From NCBI GenBank assembly GCA_018623655.1, contig JAAZVG010000075.1:1-7265 (forward strand): a stretch of DNA of 7,265 bases, given 5' to 3'. Every line of letters begins with the position of its first letter. Positions within the stretch are counted from its first letter, which is position 1. A program made the position numbers and the translations under genes. This document shows positions 1 to 5,440 of the stretch, piece by piece. Source of the stretch: Flavobacteriaceae bacterium. Its GTDB lineage: Bacteria > Bacteroidota > Bacteroidia > Flavobacteriales > Flavobacteriaceae. Below the pieces are notes generated by a model. That model saw nothing but the letters and a program-made list of their open reading frames with translations. It did not search any database and was not told the origin of the DNA.

Positions 1-149
1 CATACACTGAAAGCGATAATGAATATCGTATTGAGGGGGAATTTATTGTAGATCTAGGGAGCACAGGAATTCGTTTACCTCGCTTTTTGTTTAAGCCTAT
101 CCAATCTAAAATACGATGTGTAATTCAATTATATTTTATTAAAAATTGA
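1..149 (+). CDS. 3' end of a probable YceI-like domain protein (partial)
   Basis: Reading from base 3, an open frame enters from the left edge and ends at TGA 147-149, giving the last 48 residues of a protein. The tail alternates short beta-strand-like stretches. It contains a segment of the form EGEFIVDLGSTGIRLPRFLF, followed by a basic, hydrophobic last strand ending in FIKN. A glycine-rich strand, then an 'I-x-x-P-x-x-L-F' turn and a final strand is how many Bacteroidota YceI-like (lipocalin-fold, lipid-binding) proteins end, so that family is my best guess. The upstream part, including any signal peptide and the diagnostic GDLTIKG-type motif, is outside the window. A complete YceI-family gene lies about 650 bp downstream, which fits a cluster of related genes but does not prove it. 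The open frame is solid; the family is moderately supported. Confidence 0.5.
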   Translation, partial: YTESDNEYRIEGEFIVDLGSTGIRLPRFLFKPIQSKIRCVIQLYFIKN

Positions 150-189
150 CATTTTAAGAAGTCTTTCTTCCTTATAATCAGATAATTAG

Positions 190-219
190 TTGGTGTTTAA
201 AAAAAATATACTAATTTTA
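190..219 (+). promoter_or_regulatory. Possible Bacteroidota-type promoter for the PAS gene
   Basis: TTG at 190-192 is followed after exactly 19 bp by TAATTTTA at 212-219. This matches the Bacteroidota -33/-7 pattern (TTTG-N19-TAnnTTTG), except that the final G is A and the -33 box is GTTG. Transcription would begin near 226, leaving a leader of about 13 nt before the ATG at 239. The surrounding DNA is very AT-rich, so a chance match is possible. Confidence 0.35.
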
Positions 220-238
220 CATTAACAAATTTTTGTTT

Positions 239-721
239 ATGTCTACGACGGGATCTTTACCACTTATCGCTGGAGATTTTTTTCTAGAACACTATCACAG
301 ACTCTGTCAAGAGTTGAATGGTAAGCATTTAGAGGAAGTATTTGCCAGATTTGCAAATAACTACTCATGGACGATTCCTATAGAAGCTGCTGCTGAAGAT
401 TACAACGATTATCAAGCGATTATTATAAGTGACTGTAACTACAAAGTCATTTGGGTTGATGGTGGCTTTACCGACATGACAGGATATAACCCTTACGAGA
501 TTGTAGGCAATCGTCCTACTATGCTTCACGGGCCTGGCACTAAAGATGAGGAGCGTGCTCAGTTTCATGCGGGTATCGCAACTAATGAGCCCTTCACCGC
601 AGCCATTACTAATTATCGCAAAAATGGTGAGGCCTATTTATGTAAAGTGAAGATTGTTCCGCTTTACAATAAGGAAAAGAAACTCACCCATTACATCGCT
701 TTCGAGCGCGAGGTAGCCTAG
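239..721 (+). CDS. Stand-alone LOV-like PAS domain protein lacking the photoactive cysteine
   Basis: A 160-residue cytoplasmic protein with no signal peptide or membrane segment. The ATG at 239 is chosen over an in-frame TTG at 233, which would add only two residues. Residues about 1-55 are a helical N-terminal cap. Residues about 58-160 form one PAS domain closest in layout to LOV sensors, with FTDMTGY-x-x-x-EIVG at 77-90, GNRPTMLHGP at 90-99, NYRKNGEAY at 125-133, and a final strand YIAFEREV at 152-159. In true LOV photoreceptors the 90-99 segment reads GxNCRFLQGP with a flavin-binding Cys; here that position is Pro93. The usual Asn and Gln flavin contacts are also replaced: Cys135 for the second Asn and Glu156 for the final Gln, although Asn125 is kept. 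No kinase, GGDEF or HTH output domain is attached. I infer a non-photochemical sensor or a protein-protein interaction module; ligand and partner are unknown. It sits alone between two YceI-type genes. Confidence 0.85.
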   Translation: MSTTGSLPLIAGDFFLEHYHRLCQELNGKHLEEVFARFANNYSWTIPIEAAAEDYNDYQAIIISDCNYKVIWVDGGFTDMTGYNPYEIVGNRPTMLHGPGTKDEERAQFHAGIATNEPFTAAITNYRKNGEAYLCKVKIVPLYNKEKKLTHYIAFEREVA

Positions 722-725
722 TCAT

Positions 726-762
726 TCTTAAACTAGATTAAGATTTATACTTTATTTCTTTA
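726..762 (+). terminator. Weak candidate terminator after the PAS gene
   Basis: TCTTAA at 726-731 and TTAAGA at 738-743 form a 6-bp inverted repeat around a 6-nt loop, followed by a T-rich but interrupted tract to about 762. It begins 5 bp after the PAS stop codon. The stem has only one G-C pair, so it would be weak. It could simply be AT-rich intergenic sequence. Confidence 0.25.
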
Positions 763-804
763 AATAAGGTGCCTTTACTTATACCTTTAAAAGAAAATTA
801 AGTT

Positions 805-1359
805 ATGAAACGTATTTTATTCTTACTGACTGCTATTTTTACGATCAGTCTATCTGCACAAAGTGTAAACTTAGCGTCTAGCAATTTAAAGTGGTCGGGG
901 TCTGAGGTCACGGGTAAGACCCATTTCGGATCTCTTTCATTTTCTAAGGCAGACCTTCAAGTATCCAACGGTGACATTTCAGGGGGTGTTTTTGAAATCG
1001 ACATGACTACTTTGAAGGTTGAAGACTTAACTGGAGAGTGGGCCGAGAAGTTGGCTGGCCACCTTAGTTCAGATGATTTCTTTTCAATCGACAAATTCGG
1101 GAAAGCATTTCTAATACTAACCGATGTATCTAAACTTCGTGATGGATCATTTCATGCCAAAGGCGATTTGACCATCAAAGGAATTACACATCCGACTGAG
1201 GTACATTTCACTTCAAATAGTGATAGCGGTTATAATGCGGCAATGACATTTAACCGTGCTAAGTATGATGTTCGCTTCAGATCAGGGACATTCTTCCAAA
1301 ATCTCGGAGATAAGTTAATCCTGGATGATATCAAGCTTGAGGCAACTCTTGCTTTCTAA
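805..1359 (+). CDS. Secreted YceI-family (lipocalin-like, lipid-binding) protein
   Basis: A 184-residue protein with a clear signal peptide (residues 1-19, MKRILFLLTAIFTISLSAQ, cleaved around SAQ-S), so it is exported to the periplasm. The mature part is a single YceI domain of normal length. Family hallmarks are HLSSDDFFSIDKFGKA at 86-101 and GDLTIKGITHPTEVHF at 120-135. The closing strands contain the NRAKYDVRFRSG segment at 150-161. YceI proteins have an extended lipocalin-like beta-barrel; some members bind polyisoprenoid-type lipids in its tunnel, but the physiological ligand of most is unknown. The final residues, TLAF, close the barrel. The gene is followed after only 20 bp by the aldehyde dehydrogenase gene on the same strand, suggesting co-transcription and possibly a shared link to lipid or aldehyde chemistry. 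That link is inference. The start is well placed because the signal peptide begins at this ATG. Confidence 0.92.
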   Translation: MKRILFLLTAIFTISLSAQSVNLASSNLKWSGSEVTGKTHFGSLSFSKADLQVSNGDISGGVFEIDMTTLKVEDLTGEWAEKLAGHLSSDDFFSIDKFGKAFLILTDVSKLRDGSFHAKGDLTIKGITHPTEVHFTSNSDSGYNAAMTFNRAKYDVRFRSGTFFQNLGDKLILDDIKLEATLAF

Positions 1360-1379
1360 GTTTTCGTTAACTTAGAGCA

Positions 1380-2768
1380 ATGAGTTCAATTGCTGAAATA
1401 ATCGATAAGCAGCGCCGGTTCTTCGAAGCCGGCGCTTCGCGTTCTATCCCTTTTAGAAAAGCTGCACTGAAAAAACTTTCGGCTGCGATCACTAGCTATG
1501 AGTCTGAAATCCTTCAGGCTCTAGCAGACGATTTAGGAAAGTCTGCATTTGAATCTGTGGCTACGGAAATTAGTTATGTTCAGTCTGAAATCACCCATAC
1601 TCTTAAACATCTGGGTCGATGGAGTGCTTCTGAATCTCGATCTGTAGGTTTAGCATCATTCCCTGCTAAGGCAAAAGTGATCAAAGATCCTTACGGAATC
1701 ACTTTACATATTGCCCCTTGGAATTATCCTTTCCAGCTAAGTTTAACCCCCCTAGTCTCTGCGATTGCTGCAGGTAATACGGTGGTTTTAAAACCCAGTG
1801 AATACTCTGAAAAGACGAGTCAGCTATTAAAAAGAATCATAGAAGAAGTGTTTGATCCTTCGCATGTAACGGTGGTATTGGGAGATGCTCAAACGAGTAC
1901 CGAACTACTGAGTCATTCTTGGGATTATATTTTCTTTACGGGTAGTGTTGGAGTAGGTAAAATTGTTGCCAAAGCGGCTGCAGAACATCTTACCCCATGT
2001 ACCCTTGAGTTAGGAGGTAAATCACCCTGTGTGATTGATGAAACCGCTCCCTTAGACTTAACTGCACGTCGCATTGTTTGGGGAAAACTACTCAATGTTG
2101 GCCAAACTTGTATTGCTCCTGATTATCTTCTAGTGCACGAGTCTGTAAAAGAGCCCCTACTTCGGGCTTTGGCGGCTCAGATTGAAAAGGCCTACGGTAA
2201 ATCGGCAATAGAAAGTGAAGATTACGGGCGACTTATCCACCCAAAACACGTAGCTCGAATGAAGCGCTTCATTGGTGAGGCCACAGTGTATTATGGTGGA
2301 GTCACCGATGATGAAAAGTGTTATGTCTCGCCAACCATTTTGGTTGATGTTGCCAAAGATTCCTCGGTGATGCAGGAGGAGATTTTTGGTCCTGTATTAC
2401 CAGTTATTAGCTATAGCAATTCTAAAGAGATGGACCAGTGGTTGAGAAGTCATCCAAACCCTCTAGCCTTTTATGTTTTTTCTAAGAACAAGTCGTTTGC
2501 AGAGAAACTTTTAACTACTTATTCGTTCGGTCAAGCTGCTGTAAATGACACCATCATGATGATCGCTGAAAATAGTCTTCCTTTCGGAGGGGTAGGGAAT
2601 AGCGGTTACGGAAGTTACCACGGTAAGTACGGTTTCGATACATTTAGTCGCGAAAAGCCTGTTTTATATCGAGCTACTTGGCTCGACTTGCCGCTTCGAT
2701 ACGCCCCTTACAAAGGAAAGCTCAAGGCGCTTAAGACACTTTTAGGAATCAATAGCAGGCTGAGTTAA
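1380..2768 (+). CDS. Aldehyde dehydrogenase, class 3 (ALDH3/YwdH)-type, NAD(P)+-dependent
   Basis: A 462-residue cytosolic enzyme that oxidises an aldehyde to its carboxylic acid with NAD+ or NADP+. All catalytic elements are visible. The oxyanion-hole Asn115 lies in PWNYPF. Cofactor-binding Lys138 and Glu141 lie in LKPSE, and the nucleotide-binding glycine motif is FTGSVGVGK at 186-194. The general base is Glu210 in LELGGK, the nucleophile is Cys244 in GQTC, and EEIFGP is at 333-338. The length near 460, the PFGGVGNSGYG segment at 401-411 and the C-terminal tail LPLRYAPYKGK at 437-447 are typical of the short ALDH3 group (fatty or aromatic aldehydes). The N-terminus (KQRRFFEAG) matches the family, supporting this ATG. 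The gene probably shares a transcript with the upstream YceI gene. Its TAA overlaps the stop codon of the convergent TonB receptor. The substrate cannot be read from sequence; medium- or long-chain lipid aldehydes are a reasonable guess. Confidence 0.95.
   Translation: MSSIAEIIDKQRRFFEAGASRSIPFRKAALKKLSAAITSYESEILQALADDLGKSAFESVATEISYVQSEITHTLKHLGRWSASESRSVGLASFPAKAKVIKDPYGITLHIAPWNYPFQLSLTPLVSAIAAGNTVVLKPSEYSEKTSQLLKRIIEEVFDPSHVTVVLGDAQTSTELLSHSWDYIFFTGSVGVGKIVAKAAAEHLTPCTLELGGKSPCVIDETAPLDLTARRIVWGKLLNVGQTCIAPDYLLVHESVKEPLLRALAAQIEKAYGKSAIESEDYGRLIHPKHVARMKRFIGEATVYYGGVTDDEKCYVSPTILVDVAKDSSVMQEEIFGPVLPVISYSNSKEMDQWLRSHPNPLAFYVFSKNKSFAEKLLTTYSFGQAAVNDTIMMIAENSLPFGGVGNSGYGSYHGKYGFDTFSREKPVLYRATWLDLPLRYAPYKGKLKALKTLLGINSRLS
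1411..1436 (+). other. GC-rich hairpin inside the start of the aldehyde dehydrogenase gene
   Basis: AGCGCCGG at 1411-1418 and CCGGCGCT at 1429-1436 form a perfect 8-bp inverted repeat, seven of the eight pairs being G-C. The 10-nt loop itself contains the palindrome CTTCGAAG. It lies 31 nt after the start codon and stands out from the AT-rich surroundings. It could act in the mRNA as a translation-modulating or partial attenuation structure between the YceI and dehydrogenase genes. It could also be a by-product of encoding the conserved R-F-F-E-A-G-A residues. No U-run follows directly, so a classical terminator is unlikely. Confidence 0.45.
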
Positions 2769-4975
2769 CGGGAAAAACTTAACCCGAAAAATAAATTTCT
2801 TCCTTGAAAGGAAGTGTAACTATAACTAGGATCGAAGGTTAAGCCATAAGGATTAGATTCTGAGACTAGCGCATCGCCATTTGAGTCGAAATTTACTTCA
2901 CGATCGAATGGATCAAAGGCTCTAGCTATGCTGTTGTCTGGCGGAGTGAAATTCAATAGATTTCTCAGTCCTAGTCGTAAGCTGAATTGATTAGAAAACT
3001 TCTTTTCAAACTGTAGGTTCATTAAATGCATGAAGGGACTTTCAGGTGATCTCGGGTCTAATTCAGAGGCCAATGGTAAGCGCATCGGTCCGATTAAATT
3101 TCCACTAAGTACAGCTTCAAAAGAAGAAAAAGGGAGGTTGAATTGATAAACAGCATTAAATCGTTCGGTTAGAACGGGTCGATAACGGTTATTATCTTCA
3201 AAAATATTCATATCCATTAGGGTGGTTCCTAAGTTCCATCGAGCTCCATTTTGAAAGGTCCCATTCAAACTAATCGAAACCCCATAGGATTCAGCATATT
3301 CAGATAAATTCGAATATCGTATTTCATTTGGATTACTATCATAGTCTGGAATGATTTTATTACCGAAATAGCTGTAAAAGCCAGAGATGTCTAAATTCAT
3401 TAGCATCGACGGGATCTCTGTGAAGGTTTTTGAGTAAGTTATCGAAGTATTCCACGATTGCTCAGGAAGAATCTCTGTGTCGATAACTACCTCTCTAAAG
3501 CCTGATAGCGCAGCGTGATCTTCAGTGAAAAGGTTGACGACACGATATCCGTTACCAACACTCCATCTAAGTGCGTTCAAGTCTTTAGACCATTTGTAGT
3601 TTAATCTTGGGCTAAATATTAAACCATGTTTTGAATGATGCTCAAATCGCATACCTGCTAAAAGACTGCTTTGAGATGACCATTTGATATCCACTTGGGT
3701 GAACAGACCCGGTAAATATTGATGTTCTGAGGTATTTGTTGCGGGAGTATTATCATCGTAATAGGTGTAGCGAAACGAGGTGCCAGAAGTAAGTTCAATC
3801 CCTTTCGTTAGTGTAGTAAAGTTGAGGTATTGGGCAAAGCCAATTCTTTGGTCTCCGATATAAGACATGTCTCCATAGGCAGCGTCTTGATAATGGCGAT
3901 TGAAGGAAAACTGAAACTTATTTGAAGGGTTGAAATCAAAGCCTCCAAAAAGTTCAATACGTCTTGTCGAAATCTGTTCTCCATATATGCTAGTACTTAA
4001 TCGATCTTGTTTGGCATTATAAGCTGTTTGACCACCCCATCGGTCTTCAAAAAAATATCGAGTAGCTACCGTGAACTTTCCCGAGGTCCATTTGTTGAAA
4101 ATTGACATTCGATTTTGAAGAACGATGTCTGTGAATCCATCTGAGTTATTGTCAATGACCAGATCATTTTTGAAAAAGTTCACGCCGAGAATACCGCGAT
4201 TTTTAGACCCGTAGGACAGGCCAAAATCAATATTTAGCTCATCCCAATTCGTGTAGAAACTTTCGAATGTGATCGATTCTGTTTGACCTGGGTCGACGGT
4301 ATTTATATTAATGACTCCGCCAATGGCTTCTGATCCAAAAAGAGTAGAGGCAGGGCCTTTGATAACCTCAATGTTTTTAATCAACGAGGCAGGGATTCCC
4401 ATAAGTCCATAAACACTGCCCAGGCCACTGACAATAGGCATTCCATCGATTAGAATCATCGTGTTTGCCCCTTCTTGGCCATTGATGTGTATGTCTCCTG
4501 TATTACAAACGCTGCAATTAATTTGAGGTCGAATTCCATTGATGTTAGTAATGGCCTCAAAAAGGGATGAGTTGGGTTTAGTTCTTAAAAATTTCGGCTG
4601 GTATAATTCTATGGGAACCGCGCTTTCTTTTCGAGAGGTAGGTTTTAGATTTCCAGAGATTACCACCTCTTCAAGTTGTATGTCGGGCTCGAGATAAATC
4701 GTTCCGACATCCACTATTGGGTTTCCCTTTAATCTAAAGGACCTATAAATGGTTTTGTAACCTGTCGAGCTTATTGCTAAGGTTCCATTTTGCTGGCTGT
4801 GTTTTAAACTAAAAACCCCATTTCGATCAGATAAGACAGATTCAGATGAGCCTTGGATAAAAATTGTTGCCTGTTCAAAGGGTGCATCCCCCTCAAAAAT
4901 TTTACCTTTAAGCTGATTTTGAGCGTTTAAAGAAGCAAAGCAAAAAAGAAGTAGTACGTATCGAATCAAGAACAA
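2765..4975 (-). CDS. TonB-dependent outer-membrane receptor with CxxC plug motif (probable metal or metal-complex uptake)
   Basis: A 736-residue outer-membrane protein importing a ligand with energy from TonB-ExbBD. The signal peptide is MFLIRYVLLLFCFASLNAQ (1-19). A carboxypeptidase-regulatory-like beta-sandwich covers about 21-95 (GVFSLKHS, STGYKTIYRSF), followed by a Ton-box-like segment LEEVVISGN at 101-109. The plug domain (about 115-230) contains INGQEGANTMILIDGMPI, then IKNIEVIKGPASTLFGSEAIGGVININ at 199-225. The rest is a 22-strand-type barrel ending in NLFFGLSFSR. Within the plug, Cys154 and Cys157 form CSVC, a possible metal-binding or disulphide pair. No ATG occurs before residue 173, so translation must start at a non-ATG codon. 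TTG at 4973-4975 is used here; TTG two codons later (4967-4969) is equally plausible. The gene diverges from a DtxR/MntR-type regulator, which favours a metal substrate, perhaps manganese or iron. Siderophore, cobalamin or other ligands cannot be excluded. Confidence 0.93.
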   Translation of the reverse strand: MFLIRYVLLLFCFASLNAQNQLKGKIFEGDAPFEQATIFIQGSSESVLSDRNGVFSLKHSQQNGTLAISSTGYKTIYRSFRLKGNPIVDVGTIYLEPDIQLEEVVISGNLKPTSRKESAVPIELYQPKFLRTKPNSSLFEAITNINGIRPQINCSVCNTGDIHINGQEGANTMILIDGMPIVSGLGSVYGLMGIPASLIKNIEVIKGPASTLFGSEAIGGVININTVDPGQTESITFESFYTNWDELNIDFGLSYGSKNRGILGVNFFKNDLVIDNNSDGFTDIVLQNRMSIFNKWTSGKFTVATRYFFEDRWGGQTAYNAKQDRLSTSIYGEQISTRRIELFGGFDFNPSNKFQFSFNRHYQDAAYGDMSYIGDQRIGFAQYLNFTTLTKGIELTSGTSFRYTYYDDNTPATNTSEHQYLPGLFTQVDIKWSSQSSLLAGMRFEHHSKHGLIFSPRLNYKWSKDLNALRWSVGNGYRVVNLFTEDHAALSGFREVVIDTEILPEQSWNTSITYSKTFTEIPSMLMNLDISGFYSYFGNKIIPDYDSNPNEIRYSNLSEYAESYGVSISLNGTFQNGARWNLGTTLMDMNIFEDNNRYRPVLTERFNAVYQFNLPFSSFEAVLSGNLIGPMRLPLASELDPRSPESPFMHLMNLQFEKKFSNQFSLRLGLRNLLNFTPPDNSIARAFDPFDREVNFDSNGDALVSESNPYGLTFDPSYSYTSFQGRNLFFGLSFSR

Positions 4976-5006
4976 AATGTTTTGGATAACAAAACTAATT
5001 GTTTTG
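4973..5006. promoter_or_regulatory. Candidate operator: nested CAAAA/TTTTG inverted repeats between divergent genes
   Basis: Four half-sites alternate in orientation: CAAAA 4973-4977, TTTTG 4980-4984, CAAAAC 4990-4995 and GTTTTG 5001-5006. The best dyad is CAAAAC-TAATT-GTTTTG (perfect 6-bp arms). A second is TTTTG-N5-CAAAA at 4980-4994. A further imperfect dyad, GTTTT-N7-AAAAC, extends to 5017. The main dyad covers the receptor -7 box and touches the start region, so a bound repressor would block the polymerase. The neighbouring DtxR/MntR-family gene is the obvious binder. Two facing -7 elements (TAGTTTTG on minus, TTGTTTTG on plus) would also create this symmetry without any operator. Confidence 0.5.
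4976..5006 (+). promoter_or_regulatory. Weak candidate promoter for the regulator-glpD operon
   Basis: TTGTTTTG at 4999-5006 resembles the -7 element TAnnTTTG with one mismatch. A 19-bp spacing would put the -33 box at 4976-4979 (AATG), a poor match. If used, transcription would begin near 5013, about 12 nt before the ATG at 5025. It overlaps the receptor promoter almost back to back. A promoter farther upstream, inside the receptor gene, remains possible. Confidence 0.25.
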
Positions 5007-5020
5007 ACTCATAAAACAAA
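4990..5020 (-). promoter_or_regulatory. Bacteroidota-type promoter of the TonB receptor gene
   Basis: On the minus strand, TTTG (plus-strand 5017-5020) is followed after exactly 19 bp by TAGTTTTG (plus-strand 4990-4997). This is a full match to the Bacteroidota -33/-7 consensus TTTG-N19-TAnnTTTG. Transcription should begin near 4983-4985, only about 8-10 nt before the TTG start at 4975. The receptor mRNA would therefore have almost no leader. The -7 box lies inside the inverted repeat at 4990-5006. Confidence 0.7.
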
Positions 5021-5024
5021 TTCA

Positions 5025-5438
5025 ATGCCCACCATTGAAAAAGAAAATTATTTAAAGGCACTCTATCACTTCAACGAGAAGAGAGAGGGTGTTACTGTAA
5101 CTGCACTTAGTAAGCGCTTCGCCGTGAGCAAGTCTACGGTGTCTAATATGCTCAAGGATTTAGTTCAATTGGGTTTAGTTAAGACCGAAGCTTATAAACC
5201 GATTTACCTCACTGAAAAAGGACAGGAACACGCAAAAATGATTGTTGCAAAACATCGACTCATCGAAACCTTTTTGGTTGAGAAGATGGGCTTTGACCCA
5301 GATGAGGTTCATGAAATAGCAGAAGAGTTAGAACATGTGAAGCATCCGGAGTTTTTTAAACGGATGCAGGAGATGATGGCGAATTTTAGTCATGATCCTC
5401 ACGGTACACCCATACCCAAACATTCATTTAAATCTTAA
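5025..5438 (+). CDS. DtxR/MntR-family metal-dependent transcriptional repressor (single-sensor short form)
   Basis: A 137-residue cytoplasmic DNA-binding protein that in this family dimerises on binding Fe(II) or Mn(II) and represses metal-uptake genes. The ATG at 5025 (MPTIEKENYLKALYHF) matches the usual N-terminus. An in-frame ATG at 4977 would add 16 atypical residues encoded by the probable operator. Residues about 1-63 form the winged helix-turn-helix, with recognition region VSKSTVSNMLKDL at 34-46 and wing YKPIYLTEKG at 57-66. Residues about 70-125 form the metal-binding and dimerisation domain. Candidate ligands are His77 (KHRL), Glu100, Glu103 and His104 (EELEHV), plus position 8. Glu100 replaces the Cys of DtxR/IdeR, which is the MntR pattern, but MntR's Asp8 and Glu11 are Asn8 and Lys11 here. 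The chain stops just after HDPHGTPIP (123-131), so it lacks the C-terminal SH3/FeoA-like domain. It is divergent from a TonB receptor and 2 bp upstream of glpD. Confidence 0.93.
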   Translation: MPTIEKENYLKALYHFNEKREGVTVTALSKRFAVSKSTVSNMLKDLVQLGLVKTEAYKPIYLTEKGQEHAKMIVAKHRLIETFLVEKMGFDPDEVHEIAEELEHVKHPEFFKRMQEMMANFSHDPHGTPIPKHSFKS

Positions 5439-5440
5439 CT

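Noticed and set aside
146..178. TTGACA (146-151) and TATAAT (173-178), which look like a sigma-70 promoter
   Set aside because: The spacer is 21 bp rather than about 17, and the organism appears to be Bacteroidota, whose primary sigma factor uses a different consensus. The TTGACA also overlaps the stop codon of the upstream gene.
233..241. TTG at 233 as start of the PAS gene
   Set aside because: It adds only two residues ahead of an ATG at 239, so the ATG is the simpler start.
365..568. 67-codon open frame on the minus strand inside the PAS gene
   Set aside because: It is fully antisense to a well-supported PAS coding region and has no recognisable motif; it is a shadow frame.
782..789. TACCTTTA as a -7 box for the YceI gene
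   Set aside because: No TTG or TTTG occurs at the required distance upstream, and the region is AT-rich enough for chance matches.
4977..5024. ATG at 4977 as start of the metal regulator
   Set aside because: The extra 16 residues do not resemble the family N-terminus and would be encoded by the receptor promoter and inverted repeats. The ATG at 5025 gives the standard start.
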